Below are positions 44,689 to 57,182 of a stretch of DNA of 64,000 nt, piece after piece. The notes below the pieces were generated by a model, which worked only from the letters and a program-made list of their open reading frames with translations, had not been told where the DNA came from and did no database searches. Both the position numbers and the translations under genes were made by a program. The stretch spans positions 64,118 through 128,117 of the forward strand of contig JAPOHH010000002.1 in the NCBI GenBank assembly GCA_029979505.1. The letters run 5' to 3'. Position 1 is the first letter of the stretch. Each line of letters begins with the position of its first letter. Source of the stretch: a bacterium. GTDB taxonomy: Bacteria; Pseudomonadota; Gammaproteobacteria; GCA-002705445; GCA-002716945.

Positions 44689-45726
44689 TTGAATTTAATT
44701 AGTCAATATATATTTAAAAACTGTCTTCAGACAATTATGTCTGTTTTTTTAATTCTTCTGTTGATATTAACGGCTAATACAGGTCTGAGATTAATGGAAA
44801 GTGTTAATGAAGGTAGCCTACCATCATTATTTCTGCTACAGCTTCTTTTTTTGAAAATTGTTCAATATTCTTCTCTGATTATTCCTATAAGTCTATTTTT
44901 TGGTATTGTCATTGCACTGAATAGATTCTACTTATCAAATGAGATGGTGATTATGAAAATAGGCGGCTTTTCATGTAAAATTATTGCTGGCGTACTCTTA
45001 AAAATTATTCTTACAGTAACAATAATTATTTTAATTTTTAATTTTTTCATCACACCATATACGGTTAATCTACGAACACATATCGAACATCAAGTTCTGT
45101 ATGAACAAAAAATATACTCCTTACAAGAAAGAAATTTTAATCAAAATAATGACGGCTCCAAGACTATTTATATTTCAAATAAAAGTAAAACTGATTCTGG
45201 AAATGTATTTATTAAATCAAGAAACAAAGAATCAACAAGAATTGATATATCATCAGGAATAAAATCATCTGATAATAATCAAATAGTCCTTCTTGATGGA
45301 ATATCTTATGTATATAAACCTGAAAATGGTTTCAGTTCTACAAAGTATTCTAATCAAAATGTACAGTTATCAAAAAAAATTCCAGAGATTATCAATAATG
45401 ACTTAGATTCAAAATCAATTACTAATCTTTTTCAAAGTAATACCATTGAATCATTTCAAGAATCACTTAAAAGAATCTCTATGATTATTGCTACATTTGT
45501 TCTAGGTTTCATGGCAATACCACTTAGTCATGTTAATGCTAAAGAGGATAAATATAGAAATATATTTACAGCTATATTCTTTTATTTTACTTATATAATA
45601 TTGATTAATATCTTTTCTAAATCATTTGACGATAAACTATATATTTTTTTAAGTTTATTAAATCTTCATCTACTGTATATGTATATTACTTATAGATTTT
45701 ATAATTACTTTAATCAACCAAAATAA
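44689..45726 (+). CDS. lptF: LPS export system permease LptF (TTG start)
   Basis: YjgP/YjgQ family; ALNRFYLSNEMVIMKIGG, divergent from pepA, followed by paralog lptG. Confidence 0.9.
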   Translation: MNLISQYIFKNCLQTIMSVFLILLLILTANTGLRLMESVNEGSLPSLFLLQLLFLKIVQYSSLIIPISLFFGIVIALNRFYLSNEMVIMKIGGFSCKIIAGVLLKIILTVTIIILIFNFFITPYTVNLRTHIEHQVLYEQKIYSLQERNFNQNNDGSKTIYISNKSKTDSGNVFIKSRNKESTRIDISSGIKSSDNNQIVLLDGISYVYKPENGFSSTKYSNQNVQLSKKIPEIINNDLDSKSITNLFQSNTIESFQESLKRISMIIATFVLGFMAIPLSHVNAKEDKYRNIFTAIFFYFTYIILINIFSKSFDDKLYIFLSLLNLHLLYMYITYRFYNYFNQPK

Positions 45727-45729
45727 TAA

Positions 45730-46797
45730 ATGAATAAAATATATCTATATATGTTTAAAAAATACTTAATTGGTTTCACATTAGCCATAAGCGTTTTATT
45801 AAGTATTAATTTGCTTATCATATTTTTGTCTGAGCTGAAAAATATCGGAACTAATCAATATGATTTTATTCTACTCATTAAATACATAATCTTTTTGGTT
45901 CCTCAAAATATCTTGGATATTTTTCCGTATGCTTTGCTGATTGGCAGTATGATTGCTTTTGGTTCAATGTCATACCATTCCGAGATAATCGCATTAAACT
46001 CTCTGGGAATAGGTATTAAAAAAACTATACTTATTATTCTTTTGCAAACATTTTTTATTGCCATGATTGTTACATTTGCAGGAAACTGGGCTGCCCCTGA
46101 TAGTGCTGCTTATGCTCAGAATATAAAAAATACTGCCTTAAAAAAAAATAGTATGAATAAAGAGATTTGGTTCAAAGGTAAAGAAACAATAATCAATGTC
46201 AAAAGAGTGATCACAGATCATAACCTTGAAAATATTGAAATTTATTATATTAATAATGGAACCATGTCATCAATTCTAACAGCTGATAATGCTAGGTATA
46301 ATACTGAATGGAATCTAGAAAACATAAAAATAATTGATATTGAAAATAACAAGATTATAAATAAAAAATCAACTATTATATCTTCTGATAATTTTATCCC
46401 TTTCCAAGTCCTTAAAAGTTCCTTTAGTAAAAAAAGATATCACTCTATCCAGGATTTATATGACAATATTATTTTTTTTGATGAACGTGGCATATATTAT
46501 GAAGCCCATAAGATAGCATTTTGGCAAAAAATATTTTTACCTTTCTCTTGCTGCATAATAGTATTTATAAGCATTCCTTTTCTGTTCACAAAAACTAGAT
46601 CTACTAATCAAAGCCAAAGAATAATTTATGGAATATTATTTGGAATAACATATTTCGTTCTTTCAAGCATCTTAATTAATGCTTCATTAATTCTAAATAT
46701 ACCTGCATTAGCGTCTGTGCTCATTTCAATGAGCATATTTATTTTATGTGGTTATTTTATATTCAACAGATTTGTGAAAAAACATATCCCGATTTAA
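45730..46797 (+). CDS. lptG: LPS export system permease LptG
   Basis: YjgP/YjgQ family; SYHSEIIALNSLGIGIKK, second gene of pair. Confidence 0.9.
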   Translation: MNKIYLYMFKKYLIGFTLAISVLLSINLLIIFLSELKNIGTNQYDFILLIKYIIFLVPQNILDIFPYALLIGSMIAFGSMSYHSEIIALNSLGIGIKKTILIILLQTFFIAMIVTFAGNWAAPDSAAYAQNIKNTALKKNSMNKEIWFKGKETIINVKRVITDHNLENIEIYYINNGTMSSILTADNARYNTEWNLENIKIIDIENNKIINKKSTIISSDNFIPFQVLKSSFSKKRYHSIQDLYDNIIFFDERGIYYEAHKIAFWQKIFLPFSCCIIVFISIPFLFTKTRSTNQSQRIIYGILFGITYFVLSSILINASLILNIPALASVLISMSIFILCGYFIFNRFVKKHIPI

Positions 46798-47186
46798 TCT
46801 ATCTTTTCAAGATATGTATTGGATACAATATCTTGTAGCGACTCAGTTTGAAAAAATAACAAAAGATGCCCTCCAAGTAATGCAAAGATAATTCTTTTAA
46901 ATGATTGAATATATGTTATTTCTAATGAATATTTACTATATATTTTTACTTTCCAAATCTTCATTCCTAGAGTTTGATTATATTTTTTCCAAAACCAAGC
47001 ATAATAAAGATATATTATTACTAATAAGTATATTTGATAAATTATACTATTTAATATTGCATTCCCTTCGGTTAAAAAAATTACAGGTATCGTGAAAAAA
47101 TATAAAACTGCAAATAACAAAATTAGGTCATAAAAGTTGATTAGTATTCTTTTTAAAAGCCCGACTTGTTTATTCATAATGCTCAC
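46794..47186 (-). CDS. RDD-family membrane protein
   Basis: INFYDLILLFAVLYFFT...NQTLGMKIWKVKI...SFKRIIFALLG. Confidence 0.8.
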   Translation of the reverse strand: MSIMNKQVGLLKRILINFYDLILLFAVLYFFTIPVIFLTEGNAILNSIIYQIYLLVIIYLYYAWFWKKYNQTLGMKIWKVKIYSKYSLEITYIQSFKRIIFALLGGHLLLFFQTESLQDIVSNTYLEKID

Positions 47187-48423
47187 TAGAAACTGAAAAT
47201 GGAATCACTTTAACATGTGTACCTTTTTTTATTTTACTGATATTTTCATGTAGCTGTATATAACAGTTAGCATCTTTAAGGGTAGATAGAATATTTGATC
47301 CCTGTGCGCCTGAGGTTTTAACAAATAACTTTCCATTTTTATTTCTTAAAATACCTCTTTTAAATTCTTCCCTACCTTTTCTTTTTTTTAAATCTGATTC
47401 GAGTATTGCATCAAGCACCAAATCTCTCTTATTTTGCTGTCCTGTTATTTTTCTAATAGCTGGGCGTACAAATAAATTGAATGTGACTACAACTGACACA
47501 GGGTTTCCAGGTAATCCATAGAAGGTACATTTTTTTATATTTCCAAAAGCTAAAGGTCTACCAGGTTTTACTGCTATTTTCCAAAATTTAACCTTTCCAA
47601 TTTTATCTAGTGCATTTTTCACAAAATCTGCTTCACCAACAGATACTCCACCTGTAGTAATTAGCATATCGCATTCATTAGATGCTTTTTTTAGTTTTTT
47701 TTCTATGTTTATTAAATTATCCCTTACCACTCCATAGTCTTTTATATCCACAGGATATCTTTGTAACAGCCCATGTAACAGGTATCGATTGCTATCATAT
47801 ACTTGCGATTTTTTAATTTTATCAGTCACGCTTACTAGTTCATCGCCTGTTGAAAAATATCCTATTACTGGTTTTGAATATACCGGAACTTTTGCCATAC
47901 CGAGAGATGCTAATATTCCAATATCTACCTCATCAATCTCTTTACCGTCTCGTAAAACAGTCTGATTTTTTTTTATATCTTCCCCGGGAAACCTGATGTT
48001 TTGATTTTTAACGATTATTGAGTTAGCTGTAATCATTTTATTATTTTCTTCAACTAGCTCTTTCATAATAACAGCATTGCAACTATCTGGAACCATTCCT
48101 CCAGTCATTACCTTTATAGCTTCATTCTTTTTTATTTTTTTTCTATAAGGATGCCCAGCAAATGACTCACCAACACATTGAAATATATATTTATTATTTT
48201 TTTGTTCTACAAAATTTACTGCATATCCATCCATAGCAGAGTTCTTATAGTTTGGGATGTTTTTACTCGATTTTATGTTTTTTGCTAGTATTCTTCTATA
48301 TGATTTTTTTAGAGGAATAATCTCTACTTTATTTTTTATCTTGGATGCAGATAGAATCTTACTTATAGCCTTATCTACCTTTATTGCAGATGGATCATAT
48401 TCATTAAAACAACTATCTTTCAT
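47170..48423 (-). CDS. moeA: Molybdopterin molybdenumtransferase MoeA
   Basis: NSAMDGYAV, GVVRDN, LITTGGVSVGEADFVK, FYGLPGNPVSVVVTF. Confidence 0.95.
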   Translation of the reverse strand: MKDSCFNEYDPSAIKVDKAISKILSASKIKNKVEIIPLKKSYRRILAKNIKSSKNIPNYKNSAMDGYAVNFVEQKNNKYIFQCVGESFAGHPYRKKIKKNEAIKVMTGGMVPDSCNAVIMKELVEENNKMITANSIIVKNQNIRFPGEDIKKNQTVLRDGKEIDEVDIGILASLGMAKVPVYSKPVIGYFSTGDELVSVTDKIKKSQVYDSNRYLLHGLLQRYPVDIKDYGVVRDNLINIEKKLKKASNECDMLITTGGVSVGEADFVKNALDKIGKVKFWKIAVKPGRPLAFGNIKKCTFYGLPGNPVSVVVTFNLFVRPAIRKITGQQNKRDLVLDAILESDLKKRKGREEFKRGILRNKNGKLFVKTSGAQGSNILSTLKDANCYIQLHENISKIKKGTHVKVIPFSVSSEHYE

Positions 48424-48468
48424 TATTTTATAATCTGTAAATTATGTATAATTAGTATATCAAATATT

Positions 48469-49377
48469 ATGTCAATATCCGATAATTCAGGTGAATATCA
48501 ATTTATAGATCAGTTTTGTAATCATGTATCTTTTAAAAATAATCTTCAAAAGAATACAATTCTGGCGTATAAATCAGATCTTAAAATATTTTTATCATGG
48601 ATATTAAAAAATAATTGCAACTTCTCTAGAGTTGACAGGGTTGTTATTAATAACTACCTAGCTTCTAGACTTGATTTAGGCGCATCAGTTAGCACTATTC
48701 AAAGAGTAGTTACATGCATAAAATCATTTTATCTCTTTATGTATGAAAATGGATTTATTCAATCTAATCCCGCACAACTTATAGAAAATCCAAAGAAGCG
48801 TAGAAAATTACCAACTATAATTAGTGAAGATGAAGTTGAGACTCTACTATCTTGCCCTAATACAAATACCATCTCAGGAATGAGGGACAAATGTATTCTC
48901 GAGCTACTATATTCTTCGGGTTTAAGAATCAGTGAACTGTTAAGTATTAAAGTTAGTCAAATTTCTCGTGACAAGTCATTCTTAAAAATAATAGGGAAGG
49001 GTGGGAAAGAGCGACTTGTGCCGATAGGATCATCTGCGATGAATTCATTATTGACTTATATAGATGTGTTTAGATGCAATATTAAAAACATCGATAATAT
49101 TGAGATGCTGTTTATCAAAGAAACAGGTGCTTTAATTTCTAGGCAGGAGTGTTGGAAAATGATACAGAAATATGCATTAACATCTAATATAAATAAAAAA
49201 ATATCACCTCATAATTTGAGACATGCATTTGCTACTCACCTTCTCAACAATGGAGCTGATTTGAGGACTGTACAGATGCTATTAGGGCATGCTAGTCTAT
49301 CAACAACGCAAATTTATACTCATATTGCAAAAGATAGGTTGGTTAAATTTCACCAAAAATTTCACCCAAGAGGATAG
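48469..49377 (+). CDS. xerD: Tyrosine site-specific recombinase XerD
   Basis: LELLYSSGLRISELLSIKVSQ, GKGGKERLVPIG, PHNLRHAFATHLLNNGADLRTVQMLLGHASLSTTQIYTH; followed by dsbC. Confidence 0.94.
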   Translation: MSISDNSGEYQFIDQFCNHVSFKNNLQKNTILAYKSDLKIFLSWILKNNCNFSRVDRVVINNYLASRLDLGASVSTIQRVVTCIKSFYLFMYENGFIQSNPAQLIENPKKRRKLPTIISEDEVETLLSCPNTNTISGMRDKCILELLYSSGLRISELLSIKVSQISRDKSFLKIIGKGGKERLVPIGSSAMNSLLTYIDVFRCNIKNIDNIEMLFIKETGALISRQECWKMIQKYALTSNINKKISPHNLRHAFATHLLNNGADLRTVQMLLGHASLSTTQIYTHIAKDRLVKFHQKFHPRG

Positions 49378-49379
49378 TT

Positions 49380-50087
49380 ATGAAATATATATTATTATCA
49401 ATTACATTTATTTTCTTAGTCTCTTGCGCAAAAAAAGAAAATACAGATGTAGATATTTCTAAAAAAGTTTCTGAGGCATACCCTTCTATTTCCATAGATA
49501 AAATTAAGAAAATAGATGATAAGTTTCATGAAATAATTATTAATAATCAGATTTACTATGCGACAAACGATGGCAAGTATCTAATTATAGGTAATGTAAT
49601 TGATTTAGATACTAAAGAGAGTATCACTGAAAATACTAAAATGAGTCAACGTCTATCTATTATTGGCTCTATAGATGAAGAAAGCTTTATGATATTTAAG
49701 CCTAAAAAGACAAATCATATTCTAACTATTTTTACTGATACTTCTTGCCCGTATTGCCAGAAATTGCACAATGAAATACCAGATTTGCTAGACAATAATA
49801 TTGAAATTAGATATGTACTTTTTTCTAGAAATGGCAATGAAGTAGATGCATATAATCAATTAGTATCTGCGTGGTGTTCAGATAATAAATCTGAAGCTTT
49901 AGAAAATTTATTTGATGGTGATATATTAGATGACGTGGAGTCATGTGATAATCCCATCGCTAAAAATCTAGAATATGCAGGGTTGCTGTCTGTGGAAGGG
50001 ACGCCAACTATTTTTCTTGAAGATGGAAGAATTATTCCAGGATATCAAAGTGCACAAAATATTATAGCTTTTATCAAAAATAATTAA
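49380..50087 (+). CDS. dsbC: Thiol:disulfide interchange protein DsbC-like
   Basis: Lipoprotein/signal-like N-term; TDTSCPYCQKLHNEIPDL CXXC, GTPTIFLEDGRIIPGYQ. Confidence 0.9.
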   Translation: MKYILLSITFIFLVSCAKKENTDVDISKKVSEAYPSISIDKIKKIDDKFHEIIINNQIYYATNDGKYLIIGNVIDLDTKESITENTKMSQRLSIIGSIDEESFMIFKPKKTNHILTIFTDTSCPYCQKLHNEIPDLLDNNIEIRYVLFSRNGNEVDAYNQLVSAWCSDNKSEALENLFDGDILDDVESCDNPIAKNLEYAGLLSVEGTPTIFLEDGRIIPGYQSAQNIIAFIKNN

Positions 50088-51506
50088 TTAAGAAAAATCT
50101 TTTTCAATCTGATTAAGGTAGTTCGTTATATCAGTTAATTCATCAGACATATTTTTAAATCTTTCATCGTTTGACGCTTTGCTCAACTCATGTCTTGCTT
50201 TGCCGAGTGTGGTCCAAGGCAGTTTTTCTCCCTCATTGAATATTTTTTGACTAATATATTTTTTATGTTCGATTAATATGTCATCTGTAAGCATATTTTT
50301 TTTATCTGAGAACATTTTTCTCTTGTATAATTCTACTAATCTTTTGTCTTGTAAGAAATTCAGTTGTTTAGATAACTCTTTAGCATCATTAATTTTTTTT
50401 AACTCTTCAATCTTTAACCAGTCACTTGGTCCTGTAAAACCATTATAGAGCATTTCATCAACATGTTCTGAAGCAGCTAAGTAATCTCTATTATCAACCT
50501 GATAATCAGCTAGTTGATCAACAAGATATTGATTTATATTCATAACAAAATTACTTGATGAGTGTATTGTTTTAGCTCTATCTATATAAGTTTTTTTATT
50601 TTCAATAAATTTCTCCTTTAGAGCACTATTCATATGTTCTAATTTCAAAAAAATAGGGTAATCATTGCTTTTAACTTTTTTTAAAGTTTTATTTCTGAAC
50701 AGTCCTCCAATAGCCCTTGTCCTTGAGTTTATTACATCATCTGATACATCTTCATTTAGGTTATAAAATATCATTTCTTTAGCATTATCAGGATTACTAG
50801 TTATAAAGCATGCTGGTAGGTATTCTCCAGTAGCTGTTGTTGGAGGCAGAATGACAAGACTATTCTCATTAACATACTCACTAACATTGTTGTGATTATT
50901 GAATTGAATCATATGTTCCCAAAATTCTGGCTCATTTGATTTTATGATATTAGCAATTCCAATTGTTGCATCAACATCACTCATGGCATCATGAGCAAAT
51001 TCATGTTTAATGCCGTTATTCTCTGATAGCTTTTCAAGCTTTAAGCTTCTTTTACCTGAGATGCTATCAGTAGGTATATTTAGATATGACTTATTCAAAT
51101 TACAAAGAGCAAGAATCATTTTAAATAAATCAGCTCTTGAGTTTTTATTTGTATTTGTGAGATATGGTGCATATAAAGATTGATAAAAACTTGACCTTAA
51201 AAATTTCTCATCAAAATTAATATTATTGTATCCAATGAATATAGCAGGAGACCAAGATGTAAACTTTGTATGTACTTTATCCATAAATTCATAGAAGGAT
51301 TGCTCTTTGTTTAATTGGTTCAAATTAGTTTTCGTTATCAACATTGCGATAGGAGACGGTATTACACCATCTCTAAGACGACATTTTTCGTCAAATTTGT
51401 CTATTACATTAAAATTTTCATCCACCAGCTTTGCTGCAAGCTGAATGGGTTGATCAAAATAATAATTTAACCCTGAGGTTTCAAAATCATAAAATACATA
51501 ATTCAT
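50088..51506 (-). CDS. sbcB: Exodeoxyribonuclease I
   Basis: FYDFETSGLNYYFDQPIQLAA, IGYNNINFDEKFLRSSFYQSLYAPY, HDAMSDVDATIGIA. Confidence 0.95.
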   Translation of the reverse strand: MNYVFYDFETSGLNYYFDQPIQLAAKLVDENFNVIDKFDEKCRLRDGVIPSPIAMLITKTNLNQLNKEQSFYEFMDKVHTKFTSWSPAIFIGYNNINFDEKFLRSSFYQSLYAPYLTNTNKNSRADLFKMILALCNLNKSYLNIPTDSISGKRSLKLEKLSENNGIKHEFAHDAMSDVDATIGIANIIKSNEPEFWEHMIQFNNHNNVSEYVNENSLVILPPTTATGEYLPACFITSNPDNAKEMIFYNLNEDVSDDVINSRTRAIGGLFRNKTLKKVKSNDYPIFLKLEHMNSALKEKFIENKKTYIDRAKTIHSSSNFVMNINQYLVDQLADYQVDNRDYLAASEHVDEMLYNGFTGPSDWLKIEELKKINDAKELSKQLNFLQDKRLVELYKRKMFSDKKNMLTDDILIEHKKYISQKIFNEGEKLPWTTLGKARHELSKASNDERFKNMSDELTDITNYLNQIEKDFS

Positions 51507-51548
51507 TTATATTGCGTGTGGGATAGTGTAATCTTATTATACACAACA

Positions 51549-53447
51549 ATGGTTAAAAAAACATACACTGCATCTGATATTGAAATCTTAAAGGGTATTG
51601 AACCGGTTCAAAAAAGACCAGGTATGTACACAGATACATCTAATCCAAACCATTTGCTGCAAGAAGTAATTGATAACTGCGTTGATGAATCAATTGCTGG
51701 ATTTTGTAACAGTATAACTATACAAATTAATACCAATGGGTCATATACAGTTAGTGATGATGGAAGAGGTATGCCTGTTGATGAACATCCTGAATATAAA
51801 AAATCAGGAGTAGAAGTAATTATGACAAATTTACATTCCGGAGCTAAATTTAGTAACAAAAATTATAAATATTCTGGAGGTTTACATGGCGTCGGCGTCT
51901 CAGTAGTTAGTGCATTATCAGAAAAGTTAACTATAAATATAGAGAGAAGTGGAGATAAAAATCTTTATCAAATCGCATTCTCAGATGGACTTGTTAAAAA
52001 TAAATTAAGCATAGTAGGCAAATCACCCAAAACTTCACATGGCACGAGTATTACATTTAAGCCTAACAGCAAGTATTTTGATAACCAAGATATAGAAATT
52101 ATTAGATTACATAAGTTGATTGAAGCTAAATCAATACTTAAACCAGGACTTGAGATAACTGTAGATGATTCTAAATACAAAACAGGTAAGAAAGTATATT
52201 GTCACAGTGGCTCATTAGATAAGTTTTTAAAAAGTAAACTTAACTCGTCTAGTCTCCTACCTATGGAGCCTTTACTTATTGAATTAGAAAATGATTCTTA
52301 CGAGGTAGCTACTACTGTTTGTTGGCATATTGATAATGAAAATATAATACAAGATAGTTATGTTAACTTAATTCCAACTTCAGACGGCGGTACACATGTA
52401 AACTCTCTTAAATCAGCTGTAACTGATTCTATTCGTGATTTTATGATTTCACATAAAATTACTCCAAAAAATTTAAAAATTATTCCTGATGATATATGGA
52501 AGAATACATCATATTTGATGTCAATAAAGTTATCGGACCCCCAGTTTGTAGGTCAAACAAAAAATAAACTTCAATCTACATCTATTGGGTCTAAGTTATC
52601 AACTCAACTAAAAGATAGACTGGAATTATGGCTGAATAATCATTCAGATTCTGCTGAAGAAATATGTAATATAGCTATTAAAAATGCTCAAGCAAGACTT
52701 ACTAACAGTAACAAAACGACTAAACCTTCAACAAAGAATTCTATAATGCCTAGCCGATTATCTGACTGTTCGAGTAAAGATATTAATATAAATGAATTAT
52801 TTCTCGTTGAAGGTGATTCTGCTGGAGGATCCGCAAAACAAGCTAGAGATAGAAAATTTCAAGCCATTCTTCCCTTAAGAGGTAAAATACTCAATACATG
52901 GGAAGTAAGCTCCTCTAAAATATTAGAATCTAAAGAAGTCCAAGATATTACCACTGCTATTGGCGTTAGACCTGGGGATAGCGATTTATCATCTTTAAGA
53001 TATGGAAAAATATGTATACTTGCAGATGCCGATTCTGATGGACTTCATATTGCAACTTTACTTATAGCATTATTTGTAAAACACTTTCCTGATCTTGTAT
53101 TAAACGATCATATTTATGTCGCTCTACCACCACTGTACCGGTTGGATTATAAAAATAATACTTTATACGCTATTTCTGATGATCACATGAGTGAAATTCT
53201 AGCTAAGCAAAAAATTAAATCAAATGATAAAAATTTAGCTATTACTAGATTTAAAGGTCTTGGTGAGATGAATCCTTCACAGTTAAGAGAGACAACATTA
53301 ACTCCATCATCACGAAAGCTTCTTTTGCTATCTCTTGATGAAAAACATAAAGACATAAAAAAACTTAATATGATGCTATCAAAGAAAACAGCCTCAGATA
53401 GGAAATTATGGTTAGAAAAGAAAGGTAATTTGGCACAGACAAGTTAA
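51549..53447 (+). CDS. parE: DNA topoisomerase IV subunit B
   Basis: [53 protein letters not shown]; start at MVKKTYTAS. Confidence 0.96.
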   Translation: MVKKTYTASDIEILKGIEPVQKRPGMYTDTSNPNHLLQEVIDNCVDESIAGFCNSITIQINTNGSYTVSDDGRGMPVDEHPEYKKSGVEVIMTNLHSGAKFSNKNYKYSGGLHGVGVSVVSALSEKLTINIERSGDKNLYQIAFSDGLVKNKLSIVGKSPKTSHGTSITFKPNSKYFDNQDIEIIRLHKLIEAKSILKPGLEITVDDSKYKTGKKVYCHSGSLDKFLKSKLNSSSLLPMEPLLIELENDSYEVATTVCWHIDNENIIQDSYVNLIPTSDGGTHVNSLKSAVTDSIRDFMISHKITPKNLKIIPDDIWKNTSYLMSIKLSDPQFVGQTKNKLQSTSIGSKLSTQLKDRLELWLNNHSDSAEEICNIAIKNAQARLTNSNKTTKPSTKNSIMPSRLSDCSSKDININELFLVEGDSAGGSAKQARDRKFQAILPLRGKILNTWEVSSSKILESKEVQDITTAIGVRPGDSDLSSLRYGKICILADADSDGLHIATLLIALFVKHFPDLVLNDHIYVALPPLYRLDYKNNTLYAISDDHMSEILAKQKIKSNDKNLAITRFKGLGEMNPSQLRETTLTPSSRKLLLLSLDEKHKDIKKLNMMLSKKTASDRKLWLEKKGNLAQTS

Positions 53448-55699
53448 TGACTAAGAATAGAGATTTATTTTCAACAAATATTGATAGAGTTTCTATAGGA
53501 AGCTTCAGTGAGGACGCTTATTTAAATTATTCCATGTATGTCATATTAGATCGTGCACTCCCAAGCTTGCTAGATGGCTTAAAGCCTGTTCAGAGAAGAA
53601 TTATATATGCAATGAGTGAGCTTGGTTTGAAACACACAACTAAGTATAAAAAATCTGCTAGAACTGTCGGGGATGTCCTTGGTAAATTTCATCCTCATGG
53701 CGATACAGCATGTTATGAAGCAATGGTTATAATGGCACAATCATTTGCATACAATATGCCATTAATTGATGGACAGGGTAATTGGGGGACACAAGATGAT
53801 CCAAAATCTTTTGCTGCCATGAGATATACAGAATCTAAGCTTACAAAATATTCTGAATTGCTTCTAAAAGATTTAAAAAATGGAACCTCTGATTGGATTG
53901 CTAATTTTGATGGAACATTAAATGAGCCAAAATTTTTACCATCACTAATCCCCAATATATTAATTAACGGGAGTTCTGGAATAGCTGTTGGTATGTCTAC
54001 TGATATTCCGCCACACAACTTGGGAGAAGTTATACTTGCCGTCCAGCATGTCATTAATAATCCGAAATGCACTGTCAGTGAACTTATGGAATTTATTCCA
54101 GCCCCTGATTATCCAACAGGCGGACATCTAATCAAGAATGAATCTGATATCGATGCAATATATCAAGAAGGAACAGGAAATATCAAGTTAAGGGCTGAGT
54201 ACTCTTTTAACGGAAAATATATTGAGATTAATTCTTTGCCATATCAGGCCTCAACTACAAAAATCATTGAACAAATACAATCTCAAATAATTGATAAAAA
54301 AATTACTTTTATAAACTCCATAGAAGATCAGTCTGATGAAAAAAATCCTGTAAAAATTAATATTAAGATTAAAGGCAATAGTCATAACCAAGTAGATGTT
54401 ATGAACCATTTATATTTCACGACTGATTTAGAGAGAAACTATCGTGTAAACCTTAATATGATATCAGCTGACGGCAAACCAAAAGTGATGAATTTAAAAG
54501 ATGTGTTATCAGAATGGGTAGCATTTAGGATACAAACGTCTAAGCGTAAGCTGAATTTTGAAAATGAACAGATACTAGATAGATTACACATACTTGAAGG
54601 TTTCCTTATTGTCTATAAATATCTTGATAAGATTATTGAAATATTAAGGAATGAAGATAATCCAAAACCTAAAATTATCAAGATTGCTAAGTTTACAGAA
54701 AAACAGTACGAGTCTATTGTTAATATGAAACTTAGAAATATAGCAAAGCTCGAAGAGGATAAAATTAAAGTTGAATATGAGCAGTTAAAACTTAGAAATA
54801 AAGAAATAAATTCAATTCTAAAATCAAAATCAAAGTTGAATAAATTAATTATTACTGAATTAGATATTTTAAGTGAAGAGTACGCTTACGACAGAAAGAC
54901 TAACATACTTGAAGATACGAGTTCATCTAAACAGATAGTAAAAGAAATAAAAGTATCCACTGATCCAATGTCATTAATATTATCAGTAAATGGTTGGATT
55001 AAATCCAATAAAGGTGAGATGGAATCTTTAGAAAAACTAACTTTTAAATCTGGTGATCATTTCCATTCTTACATAAATATCAACAATGATCAGGAGGTAT
55101 CATTTTTTGATCAAAAAGGCTTTTTGTATTCAATGTTAGTTAATGACGTTCCATCTGGAAGAGGTTATGGAGAATCTTTAAAAAAATATTTTAATATTGC
55201 TGATGGTATACAAGTTGCTGGTATGATTAATTCATCCGAGGATATTCATACCATGTTAGTAACTGAGTCTGGCTATGGTTTCTTATGTTTAAATAAAGAT
55301 TTATCCTCGTCAAATCGTAATGGTAAATCTATTGTAAAGAACAAATCATCCAATATTATTAAACCAATATCAGTAAACACAAAATCCTATGATTACTATA
55401 TACTTATTACGAATAATCAATACATGATAGTCGCCAAGCTAGACGATGCTCCAATATTATCTAAGGGTAAGGGTGTTAAATTAATTAATATTCCGAAATC
55501 TGAAAAACAAGAAAAGATTATATTTTCTGGGGTAATAAAGAAAGATCAGCGTTTAGAAATATCTGCTGAAAATAAAAGAAGTAAATATATTGAATTTAAG
55601 GATCTCGAACCATATATTATGGTTAGAACACGGCGTGGTAAAAAGATTGAGCAGAAATTTATCCACAAGAATGCAAAATTAAATTATAATATAGGTTAA
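53447..55699 (+). CDS. parC: DNA topoisomerase IV subunit A
   Basis: [49 protein letters not shown] active-site Tyr. Confidence 0.96.
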   Translation: MTKNRDLFSTNIDRVSIGSFSEDAYLNYSMYVILDRALPSLLDGLKPVQRRIIYAMSELGLKHTTKYKKSARTVGDVLGKFHPHGDTACYEAMVIMAQSFAYNMPLIDGQGNWGTQDDPKSFAAMRYTESKLTKYSELLLKDLKNGTSDWIANFDGTLNEPKFLPSLIPNILINGSSGIAVGMSTDIPPHNLGEVILAVQHVINNPKCTVSELMEFIPAPDYPTGGHLIKNESDIDAIYQEGTGNIKLRAEYSFNGKYIEINSLPYQASTTKIIEQIQSQIIDKKITFINSIEDQSDEKNPVKINIKIKGNSHNQVDVMNHLYFTTDLERNYRVNLNMISADGKPKVMNLKDVLSEWVAFRIQTSKRKLNFENEQILDRLHILEGFLIVYKYLDKIIEILRNEDNPKPKIIKIAKFTEKQYESIVNMKLRNIAKLEEDKIKVEYEQLKLRNKEINSILKSKSKLNKLIITELDILSEEYAYDRKTNILEDTSSSKQIVKEIKVSTDPMSLILSVNGWIKSNKGEMESLEKLTFKSGDHFHSYININNDQEVSFFDQKGFLYSMLVNDVPSGRGYGESLKKYFNIADGIQVAGMINSSEDIHTMLVTESGYGFLCLNKDLSSSNRNGKSIVKNKSSNIIKPISVNTKSYDYYILITNNQYMIVAKLDDAPILSKGKGVKLINIPKSEKQEKIIFSGVIKKDQRLEISAENKRSKYIEFKDLEPYIMVRTRRGKKIEQKFIHKNAKLNYNIG

Positions 55700-55701
55700 A
55701 T

Positions 55702-56616
55702 ATGAAAAGAATTTTTTATTTTATCATCGTAAACATAGCAATATTATTCGTATTGAGCATATTCTTATCGCTCACTGGATTCACCGGCATACTGCAATCT
55801 AATGGTATTGATTTAGATTATGATTCACTGATGCTCTTCTCGCTCGTCTTTGGTATGGGCGGATCATTTATTTCCTTATATATGTCTAAATGGATGGCCA
55901 AGTCTATGGCTGGTGTTAAACTAATAAACTCTCCATCAAATGAATTTGAAAGATGGTATCTGGATATCGTAAAACAACAATCATCACAGCTTGGATTAAA
56001 AATGCCCGAAGTAGGTATATTCAATTCTCCGCAACCAAATGCTTTTGCTACTGGTTCTTCAAAAAATAATTCTCTAGTTGCACTCAGCACAGGTCTTGTC
56101 AGCGCTATGAGTAGAGATGAAATTGAAGCTGTCATAGGACATGAAATGAGTCATGTTGCTAATGGTGATATGGTCACGCTTACCTTAGTGCAAGGTATAG
56201 TCAATGCTTTCGTAATCTTCTTTTCCCGTGTTATTGGCCACTTTGTTGATAGAGTAATTCTAAAAAATGAGAGAGGTTATGGAATAGGTTATTTTTTCAC
56301 TGTTATCTTTGCTCAGGTTGTCTTAGGTATTTTAGCATCTACAATAGTCTGTTGGTTCTCAAGAATGAGAGAATTCAGAGCTGATATTGGTGGTGCACAA
56401 CTAACATCTAAGACTAAAATGATTAATGCATTGAAAGCTCTTGAAAGACAAGTAGCAGCGCCTCTACCAGATCAAATGCTAGCTTTTGGTATTTCTAATA
56501 AAGGTCAATCAAGTACATTACAGAAATTATTCTCAACACATCCACCTTTGAGAAAAAGAATAGAAGCTCTTGAGAATTCTGATATTCAATCAGCATCACA
56601 AGAACAACTCAACTAA
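55702..56616 (+). CDS. htpX: Membrane zinc protease HtpX
   Basis: PNAFATG, VIGHEMSHVANGDMVTL, EFRADIGGAQLT, FSTHPPLRKRIEAL. Confidence 0.96.
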   Translation: MKRIFYFIIVNIAILFVLSIFLSLTGFTGILQSNGIDLDYDSLMLFSLVFGMGGSFISLYMSKWMAKSMAGVKLINSPSNEFERWYLDIVKQQSSQLGLKMPEVGIFNSPQPNAFATGSSKNNSLVALSTGLVSAMSRDEIEAVIGHEMSHVANGDMVTLTLVQGIVNAFVIFFSRVIGHFVDRVILKNERGYGIGYFFTVIFAQVVLGILASTIVCWFSRMREFRADIGGAQLTSKTKMINALKALERQVAAPLPDQMLAFGISNKGQSSTLQKLFSTHPPLRKRIEALENSDIQSASQEQLN

Positions 56617-57182
56617 TGGTTGATCATTCCCTTTTAAGAAATGGCAACAAAGTAATTGTTGATAATCAACCGTATTTGATAATGGATACCGATTTTGTTA
56701 ACCCTGGTAAGGGCCAAGCTTTTACTAAAATCAAAATTAAAAATCTTTTAAATAAAAAAACGATAGAAAAGACTGTAAAAATTGGTGAGGAATTAGACGA
56801 GGCAGATGTACTAAATACTTCAATGCAATTTCTTTATCAAGAGTCAGACAACCTATTTTTCATGAATCTTGAGACATATGAACAGTTAGAACTAAATGTC
56901 TCATCTATTGATTTTGATCCAAGATGGCTTAATGATGGAGATGAATGTGACGTAACTATTTGGAATGATGCAATCATTGATGTAGAACTTCCCAACTTTG
57001 TTGTATGTAAAGTTATATCAACAGAGAGTGTTGCAAAAGGTGATACAGTATCTTCTACACTAAAAGATGCGGAACTTGATAATGGTATTATGATCAAAGT
57101 TCCTGCTTTTATAAAACAAGATGAAGATATTAAAATTAATCCATCTACTGGTGAATATTCATCAAGAGCAAAGAATGAGTAA
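56616..57182 (+). CDS. efp: Elongation factor P
   Basis: DFVNPGKGQAFTKIKIKNLL (modifiable-Lys loop), WNDAIIDVELPNFVVCKV. Confidence 0.96.
   Translation: MVDHSLLRNGNKVIVDNQPYLIMDTDFVNPGKGQAFTKIKIKNLLNKKTIEKTVKIGEELDEADVLNTSMQFLYQESDNLFFMNLETYEQLELNVSSIDFDPRWLNDGDECDVTIWNDAIIDVELPNFVVCKVISTESVAKGDTVSSTLKDAELDNGIMIKVPAFIKQDEDIKINPSTGEYSSRAKNE

Noticed and set aside
48469-49377. Tyrosine recombinase as a mobile-element integrase
   Set aside because: Sequence and xerD-dsbC adjacency indicate the housekeeping XerD; no att sites or phage genes nearby.
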